A stretch of 64,000 bases of DNA from Ramlibacter rhizophilus (lineage in GTDB: Bacteria; Pseudomonadota; Gammaproteobacteria; Burkholderiales; Burkholderiaceae_C): positions 124,001 through 188,000 of the forward strand of contig NZ_SMLL01000005.1 of NCBI RefSeq assembly GCF_004681965.1, given 5' to 3'. Below, in pieces: positions 36,817-45,076 of this stretch; the first letter of the stretch is position 1; each line of letters begins with the position of its first letter. The notes beneath the pieces are model-generated. The model saw nothing but the letters and a program-made list of their open reading frames with translations, was not told the origin of the DNA and did no database searches. The position numbers and the translations under genes were made by a program.

Positions 36817-37566
36817 ATGATCTTCCGCCAGCTGATCGAGCCCGTGTCCAGCACCTACACCTACGTGCTGGGCTGTCCCGAGACGGGAAACGCCATCCTC
36901 GTGGACCCGGTCGTCAATTCGATGGACCGCGACCTGCAGGTGCTGCAGTCGCTGGGCCTGCGGCTGGCCTGCACGCTGGACACGCACATCCACGCGGACC
37001 ACATCACCGCCGCGCTGGAGTTGAAGAAGCGCACCGGCAGCCGCATCGCGGCGCCCGCCTTCGACCGCCTGCCCTGCACCGACGTCGGCGTGGAGGAAGG
37101 CCGGCCGCTGCAGGTGGGCTCCATCGTCCTGGACGGCCTGCACACGCCCGGCCACACCGACGGCCACTTCGCCTACCGCGTGGGCGAGCGGGTCTTCACC
37201 GGGGATGCACTCCTCATCGACGGCTGCGGCCGCACCGACTTCCAGAACGGCGACGCCCAGGCGCTGTACCGCAGCGTGACGCAGAAGCTCTTTACCCTGC
37301 CGGACGAGACGCTGGTCTACCCCGCCCACGACTACAGCGGCCGGCACGTCTCGTCCATCGCGCAGGAGAAGGCGCGCAACCCGCGCCTGGGGGGCGGCAA
37401 GACCCTGGCCGAGTTCCAGCGCATCATGGCGTCGCTGGACCTGCCCTACCCCAAGTTCATCGACCACGCGGTGCCCGGCAACCGGGGATGCGGCGTGTGC
37501 CCCGACGACTTGCCGCAGGCGCTGCAGAAGTACTGCGCGCCGATGGCGGAAAGTCCGCAGGGCTGA
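36817..37566 (+). CDS. persulfide dioxygenase-like metallo-beta-lactamase fold protein (ETHE1 type)
   Basis: A 249-aa MBL-fold protein that in the ETHE1 group oxidises glutathione persulfide to sulfite with a mononuclear iron. Metal motif THIHADH gives His57, His59, Asp61 and His62. The later ligands are in HTPGHTDGH, GDALLIDGCGRTDFQNGD (the GRTDFQ phrase is diagnostic for ETHE1) and PAHDYSG. The extended C-terminal part with NPRLGGGKTLAEF and PGNRGCGVCPDDL, where two cysteines sit in a CGVC, is longer than minimal. It is monocistronic here; no rhodanese or BigR-like regulator adjoins. Confidence 0.9.
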   Translation: MIFRQLIEPVSSTYTYVLGCPETGNAILVDPVVNSMDRDLQVLQSLGLRLACTLDTHIHADHITAALELKKRTGSRIAAPAFDRLPCTDVGVEEGRPLQVGSIVLDGLHTPGHTDGHFAYRVGERVFTGDALLIDGCGRTDFQNGDAQALYRSVTQKLFTLPDETLVYPAHDYSGRHVSSIAQEKARNPRLGGGKTLAEFQRIMASLDLPYPKFIDHAVPGNRGCGVCPDDLPQALQKYCAPMAESPQG

Positions 37567-37577
37567 GAAGCCGTGAA

Positions 37578-37664
37578 CGAATCCGCAGCGAAGGCGTGGG
37601 CAAGGGCAGCACCTTCACGGTGGTCCTGCCGGCGCTCGCTGCAGCCCGGGGCGCCACGGACTGA
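37578..37664 (+). pseudogene. remnant of a sensor histidine kinase C-terminus
   Basis: The last 28 codons before the TGA at 37662 read RIRSEGVGKGSTFTVVLPAL then AAARGATD. The GVGKGSTFTVVLP phrase is the G2-box end of HATPase_c domains in sensor kinases. No start codon or upstream kinase sequence precedes it; the same frame upstream is within the dioxygenase gene in a shadow frame. I read it as the leftover 3' tail of a deleted kinase gene. Confidence 0.65.
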
Positions 37665-37698
37665 CGCCCATCGCGGCGCAGGGCGCTCACGGGCGCGC

Positions 37699-38670
37699 CT
37701 AGCGCAAGGGCTCCATCCTCGCGAACCGCACGACGGTCACGCCGGCTCGCGCCTGGCGCACGGACGGCATCACCAGCACGCAGTCGTCGTACGGCGTCAC
37801 GACCGTCTCCCCGTCGTTGTCGCCGATGGGCGTGCCCGCGGTGGACACGCGTTGCAGGTCGTCGAACGCGCCGAGGAAGCGAAAGCCGCTGCTGCGCGCC
37901 GTCACGCCCCCGGTGACGCGCAGCACCCACTGGCTTTGCGCGTCCGGCCGGCGCCAGCCCGGGAGCGCGCGCAAGAGCGTGTCGGCGTCGAGCACGCGCG
38001 CCTCGAGCAGGAAGCGCACGCACAGGTCGCGCGCGACATCGCGGCTGGACAGGTCGCCATGGAATCCGCACTCCACGAGCAGCGAGCGCGTGTCGCCGGC
38101 CTGCGCGTCCGGGGAGCCGAAGGCCCCGAAGTCGCGCATGCGGGTGCCGTCCCGATGGCCTTCGTCGACGACCACGTGCTCGGGCGCGCGCAGCCGCCGC
38201 GCCAGCGCGAGGTTGCGTGCGTGCGGGCCGACCAGCAGCAGTGGCTTGCCGCGCTCGTGCATCGAGTGCAGGTCCAGCAGCCAGTCCGTGCGCTGCACGA
38301 AGGCAAGCAACTCGCGAGCCCGGCGCCGCTCCGAGCTGCTCGCGTCGGCCAGGCGATCCGCCGACCACTGGCGGTTCAGGTCTTCGTCCACGAAGCGTGA
38401 CGCGTCGAACGCCGCCGGGTCGAAGCGGTCGAATGCCTCGAGGTTGCAGAAGGCCAGCGTCAGGCTTCCCTGCAGTGGCCGCACGCCCGCTTCGAGCAGG
38501 CCCCGCACCGCCCAGGCACCGCAAAGCTCGTTGCCGTGAACGAGGGACGTGACCATGACCCGCCGGCCCGGACGGCCCGACTCGAAGTGCCAGACGCCTT
38601 CGGTGCCGGTGTTGCCGGCGCGCCAGGGCCCGAGGTCCGGGCGCGGGAGTTGGAAGCGCAGCTCGGTCAT
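37699..38670 (-). CDS. succinylglutamate desuccinylase / aspartoacylase family (M14-like) protein
   Basis: A 323-aa zinc hydrolase. Landmarks: VTSLVHGNELCGAWAV (zinc ligands His and Glu in HGNE), FVDEDLNRQWS (DLNR motif binding the amide substrate), LLDLHSMHERGKPLLL (third zinc ligand His), and LLVECGFHGDL with a catalytic-type glutamate. ATG 38670 overlaps the stop of the upstream Bug protein gene by four bases (ATGA). The family removes acyl groups from amino acids (aspartoacylase, succinylglutamate desuccinylase). The tight coupling suggests the imported ligand of the binding protein is an N-acyl amino acid or a similar carboxylate; inference only. Confidence 0.88.
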   Translation of the reverse strand: MTELRFQLPRPDLGPWRAGNTGTEGVWHFESGRPGRRVMVTSLVHGNELCGAWAVRGLLEAGVRPLQGSLTLAFCNLEAFDRFDPAAFDASRFVDEDLNRQWSADRLADASSSERRRARELLAFVQRTDWLLDLHSMHERGKPLLLVGPHARNLALARRLRAPEHVVVDEGHRDGTRMRDFGAFGSPDAQAGDTRSLLVECGFHGDLSSRDVARDLCVRFLLEARVLDADTLLRALPGWRRPDAQSQWVLRVTGGVTARSSGFRFLGAFDDLQRVSTAGTPIGDNDGETVVTPYDDCVLVMPSVRQARAGVTVVRFARMEPLR

Positions 38671-39644
38671 TCCCGGATGTTCGCGAAGTCGACGATCCTC
38701 TGGTACTTGGCCGTCTCCTGGGCGAGGAAGCGGTCCATGTCCACGTCCGCCGGCGCGATGGTCGAGCCCGAGTCCTCCAGCTTCTTGCGGAACTCGGGCG
38801 TCTGCAGCGTCTCGCGCAGCGCCGTGCGCAGCCTGGCCAGCACCGGCTCGGGCAGCTTGGGCGGCGCCATCAGCGCGAACCACACGCCGATGTCCATGTT
38901 CTTCAGGCTCGGCGACTCGGACAGGGACGGGATCTCGGGCGCCGCGGCCGAGCGGTCCTTCTGCGTCAGGCCCAGCGCGACGACCTTGCCGCTGCGAATG
39001 TGCGGCAAGCCGCTGGAGAGCACGAACACGCCGTAGTCGAGGGCCCCGCCCACGAGGTCCACGGTCAGCGGCGCCACGCCCCGGTAGGGGATGTGCGTCA
39101 TGAAAAGGCCGCCCTGCTGCTTGACCATCTCGCCGGCCAGGTGCAGGGCCGTTCCGACGCCGCTGCTGCCATAGCTGAACTTGCCCGGCGCCGCCTTTAC
39201 GGTGGCCAGGAACTGGGCCGCGTCCTTGACGCCGGTCTGTGGCGAGGCGACCAGCACCATGGGTTGCGAGGCGACCAGGCCGACCGGCGTGAAGTCCTTG
39301 TAGCTGTACTTCACGGTCGCGGGCGTGATCAGCCGGTTGATGGCGATCTCGTTGTTCGCCCCCAGCAGGAGCGTGTAGCCGTCCGGCGTCGCCTTGGACA
39401 CCCGGGCGGCCGCGATGGCGCCGCCGGCGCCCCCCGCGTTCTCCACCACCACCGGCACACCGAGCTTCCTGGCGAGCTGGTCGGCCACCGCACGCCCGGT
39501 CAGGTCGGTGCTCCCGCCAGGCGGGTAGCCCACCACCACCGTGATCGGCTTGTTGGGGTAGGCGGCCTCCTGCGCGAGGGCCGGCGTGGCCATGACGGCA
39601 AGCGCCACCAGCGGTGCGGCGCGAAGGACAAGCGGGTGCTTCAT
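38667..39644 (-). CDS. Bug family tripartite tricarboxylate transporter substrate-binding protein
   Basis: A 325-aa periplasmic binding protein of the TctC/Bug family. The signal peptide (LRAAPLVALAVMATPALAQE) cleaves near residue 25. Family motifs follow: YPNKPITVVVGYPPGGSTDL, VVVENAGGAGGAIAAARVSK, PDGYTLLLGANNEIAIN, YGSSGVGTALHLAGE and HIPYRGVAPLTVDLVGG, which together define Bug proteins. No TctA or TctB membrane gene is nearby, so it must use a carrier elsewhere, as is common for Bug proteins in this order. It lies downstream of a same-strand LysR gene and upstream of an aspartoacylase-like gene. Confidence 0.94.
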   Translation of the reverse strand: MKHPLVLRAAPLVALAVMATPALAQEAAYPNKPITVVVGYPPGGSTDLTGRAVADQLARKLGVPVVVENAGGAGGAIAAARVSKATPDGYTLLLGANNEIAINRLITPATVKYSYKDFTPVGLVASQPMVLVASPQTGVKDAAQFLATVKAAPGKFSYGSSGVGTALHLAGEMVKQQGGLFMTHIPYRGVAPLTVDLVGGALDYGVFVLSSGLPHIRSGKVVALGLTQKDRSAAAPEIPSLSESPSLKNMDIGVWFALMAPPKLPEPVLARLRTALRETLQTPEFRKKLEDSGSTIAPADVDMDRFLAQETAKYQRIVDFANIRE

Positions 39645-39733
39645 GGTTCGTCTCCTGTGGTGGGCCGCATTCTGGTGGTCGGCCCCGGCCAGAACGTGCC
39701 GTTTCGGCACGGGCGCGTGCGGATGCGTACCAG

Positions 39734-40630
39734 TCAGCCCGGGTCCACCGTCTGCCAGAACGATTCGGCCGCCGGCGACAGCCTGCGTTTGGCCCGCACC
39801 AGGCGCACCTCGAACCCGATCTCCATGGGCTTGCCGCCCAAGGCGACCAGCTGCCGTGCCTTGCAGGCGCCGGCCGCCAGCGACCAGGGCAGCCAAGCGA
39901 CACCCAGGCCCTTGAGCGCGTACTCGAGCAGGGCGTCGGCCGAGTCGCACTGGATGGTCTCGACCAGGCGGGGCGCCTTGGGGTGGTTGCTCAGGTGGTC
40001 GGCGACCAGGCGCCCCAGCGCGAGCGTCTCCGCATAAGCCAGATAGGGAACCGGGTCGCTGGCACCGAACGCGAACGCCGCCTGCCCCCGCGCATCCACC
40101 TTGGCCACCGGCACCAGGCGATCCCGCGCCACCGTCCGCTGCAGGTACTGGTGGGAACTCAGGCTCAGGGCGATCTGCGGATGGTGGTAGCTGAGCATGA
40201 AGTCCGCCTCCCCGCGCTCGAAGCGATGCAGCGTTTCGGTCATCTGCCCGGTGCGGACCACCACGCGCACGCCGGCGCGTTGCCGGCGGATCCGCACGAA
40301 CCAGTCCGCCGCCACCGTGCGGGCCAGCGTGCGGCCGGTGAGCAAGGTCACCGTCGCCGCACCGCGGGCCTCGGCCGTCCCGGCGATCTCGCTTCGGGCC
40401 TGCGACATCGCAGGCACCACCTGCAGCGCCAGGCCCAGCAACTTCTCGCCCTGGCTCGTCAAGCCGACCGACGTTCCCCGCCGCTCGACGAGGGGCGCAC
40501 CGGCCCAGGCTTCCAGCGCCCGCAGGCGCCGGCCCAGGGCGGGGTGCGTCACGTGCCGCTGCTGCGCGGCCCGGGTGAGGCTTCCGGTCTGGGACAGGGC
40601 GATCAGGTCCTCGAGCCACTTGGTCTGCAT
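39734..40630 (-). CDS. LysR family transcriptional regulator
   Basis: A 298-aa LTTR. ATG 40630 (MQTKWLEDLIALSQTGSL) fits the HTH start; helix 3 is in RHVTHPALGRRLRALEAW. The effector domain (about residues 90-290) contains LVPVAKVDARGQ and the segment LLEYALKGLGVAWLPW typical of the second lobe. It is on the same strand as, and 90 bp upstream of, the Bug protein gene; most LTTRs are divergent from targets. The gap has a 7-bp stem hairpin (cgtgccg/cggcacg at 39695-39711) that could be an operator or attenuating hairpin. Confidence 0.9.
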   Translation of the reverse strand: MQTKWLEDLIALSQTGSLTRAAQQRHVTHPALGRRLRALEAWAGAPLVERRGTSVGLTSQGEKLLGLALQVVPAMSQARSEIAGTAEARGAATVTLLTGRTLARTVAADWFVRIRRQRAGVRVVVRTGQMTETLHRFERGEADFMLSYHHPQIALSLSSHQYLQRTVARDRLVPVAKVDARGQAAFAFGASDPVPYLAYAETLALGRLVADHLSNHPKAPRLVETIQCDSADALLEYALKGLGVAWLPWSLAAGACKARQLVALGGKPMEIGFEVRLVRAKRRLSPAAESFWQTVDPG

Positions 40631-40685
40631 GGCCAGGACTGTAGTGCGAAGCGCAGCCGGGCCTGTTCGGCTACGCGGACTTGCT

Positions 40686-41276
40686 TCAATCCTCTTGCCC
40701 GGTGATGGCCTCCGGGTCGGCAAGTGCCGTCACGTGGTCGCGGACATCCTTGGGCCAGGTGCGCATCCTCGCCTGCAGGCCCGCGAGGTCGTTGGCGAAG
40801 AGGGCTCGGGCCGCCTCCTCGAAGCCAGGCAGGTTGCCGGCCAGCGCCACCATGACGCGATAGCTGCGCTCCTGCGCGCGGCGCAAACGCTCGCGCGCAC
40901 CGCCGGCGCGCCGCGCCTGCTGCACCAGCTTGCGCAGCGCCACCGACGCGCCGCCCGGCTGCGCGGCCAGCCAGTCCCATTGCTCCGGCAGCAGCGTCAC
41001 CTCGCGCGCAACCACGCCCAACCGGGGTCGTCCACGCCCCCGCGCGGGCTCGGCGGCCGTTGATGCAGGCGCCGCATAGCGCGCCCGAACCGCCCGCTCT
41101 CCTCCCCGCAAGTCCAGCTCGACCTGCTCGCCGGACGCATCGCTGAAGACCAATGGCGCGGCCGTTCGCGCCTCCTGCGCCGTGGCCGCGGCGACCGCCA
41201 CGTCTTCGAGCGCACCGCAGGCGAGGCGCTCCATGCCGGAGAAGGCGGTGTAAGTGGGCTGGGGACTGGACTTCAT
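40686..41276 (-). CDS. DUF2239 family protein
   Basis: A 196-aa soluble protein matching the DUF2239 pattern: N-terminal YTAFSGMERLACGALEDVA, an LVFSDASGEQVELDLRGG strand pair, a Pro/Arg-rich RGRGRPRLGVVAREVTLLPEQ hinge whose RGRPRLG is AT-hook-like, and a helical C-terminal half (ASVALRKLVQQARR; SYRVMVALAGNLPGFEEAARAL). Function is not established; the hinge and basic helices suggest DNA binding. It is divergent from the MATE gene across a short AT-rich region with two operator-like repeats, so it may be part of the regulation of that efflux gene or be co-regulated with it. Confidence 0.85.
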   Translation of the reverse strand: MKSSPQPTYTAFSGMERLACGALEDVAVAAATAQEARTAAPLVFSDASGEQVELDLRGGERAVRARYAAPASTAAEPARGRGRPRLGVVAREVTLLPEQWDWLAAQPGGASVALRKLVQQARRAGGARERLRRAQERSYRVMVALAGNLPGFEEAARALFANDLAGLQARMRTWPKDVRDHVTALADPEAITGQED

Positions 41277-41283
41277 GTCGCTA

Positions 41284-41336
41284 TTTTACCCGGGCGATAT
41301 TGACGCCCATTAATTTACCCGGGTAATATTCACGCC
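41284..41336. promoter_or_regulatory. paired operator-like direct repeats between DUF2239 and MATE genes
   Basis: Two 24-bp copies (41284-41307 and 41313-41336) start 29 bp apart and differ at four positions. Each holds TTTACCCGGG followed by ATATT and ACGCC. The second contains the perfect palindrome TTACCCGGGTAA (41315-41326). This AT-rich island contrasts with the GC-rich surroundings. Binding protein unknown. Confidence 0.75.
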
Positions 41337-41398
41337 ATTCCCAGCGGCAACGGCAACAGCCCACAGCCTGCGCCGCATTTCCTTCACCGAAAGCACCC

Positions 41399-42778
41399 AT
41401 GAAATCTCCTTCTTCGGCAGCGGACCGGCAGCAGTCCCTGCTCGCGCCCTACCTGCAGCTGCTGGTTCCGCTCGTCCTCGCCCACATGCTGCAAAGCGTC
41501 GGCGGCCTGCTCGACGGCCTGTGGGTCGCGCGGCTCCTCGGCATCACCGGCGTGGCGGCAATCTCGTCCTTCTTCCCGGTGTTCTTCGTGATCCTGTCGG
41601 TCATCATCGGACTGAGCGCCGCGGTGAGTGTGCTCGTGGGCCAGGCCTGGGGCGCGGGCGACTTCCGGGCGGTCCGGCGGGTGGCAGGCACGGCCCTGTG
41701 CGTGGCCTTCGTGCTGGGCCTCGCGCTGGCGCTCGCGGCGCTCACTGGGGCCGAGCCGCTCATGCGACTGCTCGGCACACCACCGGACATCCTGCATGAG
41801 GCCACCTCCTATGCGCGGACCGTGCTGGTCGCCATGCCCCTGACATTCACGCTGTGGACCTGCATGGCCCTGAGCCGCGGGGCGGGCGACCCCCAGTCGC
41901 CCTTGTGGGCCATCCTCGCCGCGACAGGCGTGGGCGCGGTGGCGACGCCGGTCCTCGTGTCCGGCTGGGGAGGCTTGCCCGCACTCGGGGCGGCGGGCGC
42001 CGCCGCGTCCAGCATCGTGGCTCAATGCGTCGCCTCCGGCGTGCTTCTGGGCCGCTGGGTCCGCGCCCGTCACCCGCTTCTTGCCGACGGCCTGCGCTCC
42101 CGTGATGTCCGCTTCGACCTTGCGACCGGCACGCGCATGATGCGCATCGGCGTACCGGCCTCCTTGCAGATGCTGTCCATGGCACTGGCCGAAGTCGTGC
42201 TGCTGGGCCTGGTGAATCGGCACGGGTCCACCGTTACCGCGGCCTATGGCGCCGCGACCCAGCTTCTCAGCTGGATCCAGTTCCCCGCGATGTGCGTCGG
42301 CATCGCCGCTGCCATTCTGAGCGCCCACGTGATCGGCGCCGGACGATCGCACCGGGTGCCCGCCGTGATTCGCTGCGGGCTGGCGCTGAACGCCGGCGTC
42401 ACGACCTTGTTCGCGCTCGCCGGCTCACTGATGGCGCCAGCGGCGCTGCGCCTGTTCCTGCACGATCCGGCCTCGCTGGAGGTGGCCGTGGGCATGCTGC
42501 GCACCGTCGCATGGAGTGTCGTGCTCCTCGGGTGGAGCAACGTTCTCAACGGTGCCCTGCGCGCGAGCGGCATCGTGCTGCTTCCGACGGCGCTGGGCAT
42601 GCTTGCCATCCTCGCGGTCGAGCTCCCCGCGGCCTGGGTCCTGGAGTCCCGGCTCGGCCTGCCAGGGCTCTGGTGGGCTTACCCGGCGGGCTTCGGGGCG
42701 ATGTTGATCCTGCACTCGGCCTGCGCAGCCGCGCACTGGCGTGTGCGCTCGCGCGCCGTCCGCGTGGCTGCGGCGTGA
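41399..42778 (+). CDS. MATE family efflux transporter
   Basis: A 459-aa inner-membrane exporter with about twelve helices, consistent with the MatE Pfam layout of two six-helix halves. Clues: LVLAHMLQSVGGLLDGLWVARLLG in helices 1-2 (core SVGGLLDGLWVARL), VAAISSFFPVFFVILSVIIG, and the second-half start GVPASLQMLSMALAEVVLLG, mirroring the first half. Usually couples Na+ or H+ to export of cationic drugs or metabolites. It is the likely target of the paired operator repeats just upstream. It ends 7 bp before the convergent aminotransferase. Confidence 0.92.
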   Translation: MKSPSSAADRQQSLLAPYLQLLVPLVLAHMLQSVGGLLDGLWVARLLGITGVAAISSFFPVFFVILSVIIGLSAAVSVLVGQAWGAGDFRAVRRVAGTALCVAFVLGLALALAALTGAEPLMRLLGTPPDILHEATSYARTVLVAMPLTFTLWTCMALSRGAGDPQSPLWAILAATGVGAVATPVLVSGWGGLPALGAAGAAASSIVAQCVASGVLLGRWVRARHPLLADGLRSRDVRFDLATGTRMMRIGVPASLQMLSMALAEVVLLGLVNRHGSTVTAAYGAATQLLSWIQFPAMCVGIAAAILSAHVIGAGRSHRVPAVIRCGLALNAGVTTLFALAGSLMAPAALRLFLHDPASLEVAVGMLRTVAWSVVLLGWSNVLNGALRASGIVLLPTALGMLAILAVELPAAWVLESRLGLPGLWWAYPAGFGAMLILHSACAAAHWRVRSRAVRVAAA

Positions 42779-42785
42779 AGCGGGA

Positions 42786-43988
42786 TCAAGGTGGGGCCTG
42801 CGCCCTGATCGCGCGCCCCAGCGCCGCCACACCGGCGTCGATCTGCGGCACGGTCGCAGTCACGAAGGACAGGCGCAGCGTCCGCTCGGCGTCCGGCTCG
42901 GACGCTGCGTCCGCGTAGAAGGCCGCCCCGGGCACGAAGGCCACGCCGGCGTCCACGGCGGCGGGCAGCAAGGCGGACGCACTCATTCCGCGCGGCAGCC
43001 GGGCCCACAGGAACATGCCGCCGCTGGGGGTGTTCCACGCCACGCCCAGCCCGGCCATCTCGCGCGCGAGCGCCGCCAGCATCGCATCGCGCTGCGCGCG
43101 GTACAGGTCGCGGATGCGGGGCACGTGATGCTGCAGGAAGTCGGATTCGACCACCCGCGCGGCGATGCGCTGGTTGAAGCCGGGGCTGTGCAGGTCGGCC
43201 GCCTGCTTGGCCTGCAGCAGCTTCGGATAGAGCGAGGGTGGCGCCACCAGGAAGCCCAGGCGCAGGCCCGGGGCGAGCACCTTCGAGAACGAGCCGAGGT
43301 AGATGCAGCCCTGCGGGTCGCGCGCGCTCAGGGGCGCGGGCGGCGGCCGGTCGAACCACAGCTCCCCGTAGGGGTTGTCCTCGACGATGGGAAGCTGCAG
43401 GCGCTTCGCGAGCGCACTCAGCGCGGCGCGGCGCGATTCGCTCATCGTGCGGCCCGTGGGGTTCTGGAAGTTCGGCAGCAGGTAGAGGAAGCGCGCGCCG
43501 GCCGCCTTGGCCTCCAGGTCGTCCAGCAGCACGCCCTCCTCGTCGCTTCGCACGCCGACCACCTCGGGCTCCATGGGCGCGAAAGCCTGCAGGGCGCCGA
43601 GGTAGGTCGGCGTCTCGACCAGCACGCGCGAGCCGGCATCGACCAGCACCTTGGCCACGAGGTCCAATCCCTGCTGCGAACCGGTCGTGATCAGGACCTG
43701 CGCTGGATCCACCGGCCAGGGCAGCGCAGCGGCGACCTGCTCGCGCAGCGGCCCGAAGCCTTCGCTCGCGGCGTACTGCAGGGCCGCGGGACCGTCGTCG
43801 CGCAGGACCTGCGCGCTGGCGGCGGCGAACTCGGATACGGGAAAGGTCGCCGGCGACGGGAGCCCACCGGCGAAGCTGATGATGCCGGGACGTTCCGTGA
43901 GCTTGAGGAGCTCGCGGAGCACGGAGGGATTCATCCGCGCGGCGCGGCGCGCCAGGGTCCAGGGGGAGCGGGCTTCGGAGAGCATCAT
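42786..43988 (-). CDS. PLP-dependent aminotransferase, class I/II (2-aminoadipate aminotransferase-like)
   Basis: A 400-aa fold-type I aminotransferase. The phrases PGIISFAGGLPSPATFPVSE, LQYAASEGFGPLREQVA, TTGSQQGLDLVAKVL, PNFQNPTGRTMS and IVEDNPYGELWF match the LysN/KAT-II group. The PLP lysine is Lys236 in GSFSKVLAPGLRLGF. ATG 43988 (MMLSEARSPWTLARRA) is chosen; no strong RBS decides among neighbouring ATGs. It follows the EamA gene by 49 bp, so the two are probably one transcript controlled by the divergent MocR-type regulator at 45077. An amino acid substrate, exported by EamA, is inferred. Confidence 0.9.
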   Translation of the reverse strand: MMLSEARSPWTLARRAARMNPSVLRELLKLTERPGIISFAGGLPSPATFPVSEFAAASAQVLRDDGPAALQYAASEGFGPLREQVAAALPWPVDPAQVLITTGSQQGLDLVAKVLVDAGSRVLVETPTYLGALQAFAPMEPEVVGVRSDEEGVLLDDLEAKAAGARFLYLLPNFQNPTGRTMSESRRAALSALAKRLQLPIVEDNPYGELWFDRPPPAPLSARDPQGCIYLGSFSKVLAPGLRLGFLVAPPSLYPKLLQAKQAADLHSPGFNQRIAARVVESDFLQHHVPRIRDLYRAQRDAMLAALAREMAGLGVAWNTPSGGMFLWARLPRGMSASALLPAAVDAGVAFVPGAAFYADAASEPDAERTLRLSFVTATVPQIDAGVAALGRAIRAQAPP

Positions 43989-44037
43989 GCGGAACGTTGG
44001 CTTGGGTTGAACAGGTCGCAGGGCCGGGCGGCCACGA

Positions 44038-44973
44038 TCAGGCCGCAACCCGCACGGGCATCTTCCTGCCGACGAAGACGGTGGCCACCACGCCGAGCGC
44101 GAAGGCGAGCGTCGAGAGGTCCAGCGCCTCGCCGAGCAAGGGCACGGCGAACACCATGCTCAGGAAAGGCTGCACCAGCTGCACCTGGCTGACGCGCACG
44201 GTTCCGCCGAGCGCCAGGCCCCGGTACCAGGCGAAGAAACCCAGCCACATCGAGAACACGGCCAGGTAGCCGAAGGCCCACCAGGCCGAGGGCGGCAGCG
44301 GCGTTTGCGGCAGGTGGGCCCAGGCCAGGGGCGCGCTCAGGGGCAGCGACAGCAGCAGCGCCCAGCAGATCACATGGTCGGCACGCATGTGCTGCGACAG
44401 TCGCGCGCCCCAGGCGTAGCCGACGGCGGCGCAGGCCACGGCCCCCAGCAGCAGCAGGTCGGCCGCATGCAGGGACAGGCCGCCGCCACCACCCTTGTGC
44501 AGCGCGAACGCCATCACGAGGCCGCTGCCAAGCGCCGCGCACAGCCAGAAGCCGCTGCCAGGGCGCTGCCGGTGAAGCCGGGCGCCCACGACCGCCGTGG
44601 CGAGCGGCAGCGCGCCGACGATGACGCTGGCGTGGACCGCCTGCACCTCCCGCATGGCGATGGACGTGAGCAGCGGAAAGCCGAACACCACGCCCGCCGA
44701 GGTGACGGCGAGCGCGGGCCAGTCCGCAGGGCGCGGCAGCGGCGCCCGCGCTGCGAGCAGGAACGCGGCCGAGAGCCCCGCGGCGACCACGGCGCGCCCG
44801 AGTGCGATGAACAGGCCGGACATCTGCGGCGCCTCCGGCGTGCCGACGGCCAGCCGCGTCATCGGCAGGGTCATGGCGAAGATGGCGACGCCCAGCAGGC
44901 CGAGCCAGAGCCCGCGGACTTCATGCGGCTTCATGCGGCGGCTCATCGCGGTCGGGTCGGTTGCAGGGGACAT
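44038..44973 (-). CDS. EamA/DMT family transporter
   Basis: A 311-aa inner-membrane protein with about ten helices in two EamA repeats: LWLGLLGVAIFAMTLPMTRL and, in the second half, LLLLGAVACAAVGYAWGARL. ATG 44973 (MSPATDPTAMSRRMKPHEV) is preferred to a longer frame that would run into the divergent regulator's promoter. DMT carriers of this type export amino acids or related compounds. Its location between an aminotransferase and a MocR-type regulator is a recurring arrangement for amino-acid homeostasis; the particular substrate is unknown. Confidence 0.88.
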   Translation of the reverse strand: MSPATDPTAMSRRMKPHEVRGLWLGLLGVAIFAMTLPMTRLAVGTPEAPQMSGLFIALGRAVVAAGLSAAFLLAARAPLPRPADWPALAVTSAGVVFGFPLLTSIAMREVQAVHASVIVGALPLATAVVGARLHRQRPGSGFWLCAALGSGLVMAFALHKGGGGGLSLHAADLLLLGAVACAAVGYAWGARLSQHMRADHVICWALLLSLPLSAPLAWAHLPQTPLPPSAWWAFGYLAVFSMWLGFFAWYRGLALGGTVRVSQVQLVQPFLSMVFAVPLLGEALDLSTLAFALGVVATVFVGRKMPVRVAA

Positions 44974-44998
44974 GCAGGCCACTGTAAGCTCCGGCACC

Positions 44999-45064
44999 AA
45001 TACACCGTCAGTACAGTTGGACAGGTCAGATGAACCTCTGTACCGCCCCGTCAAGCAGTACACG
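44999..45064. promoter_or_regulatory. divergent EamA/MocR promoter with GTAC repeats
   Basis: Three GTAC tetramers (45011-45014, 45040-45043, 45058-45061) lie in the 103-bp gap, within agtacag, ctgtacc and agtacac. MocR/PdxR-type regulators often bind spaced direct repeats with a TAC core. The assignment is by position and pattern. Confidence 0.45.
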
Positions 45065-45076
45065 CATCCCGCGCCC

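Noticed and set aside
42774-42789. Possible FNR box near GTGAAGCGGGATCAAG
   Set aside because: The left half matches poorly and the site lies at the convergent ends of two genes, where no promoter is expected.
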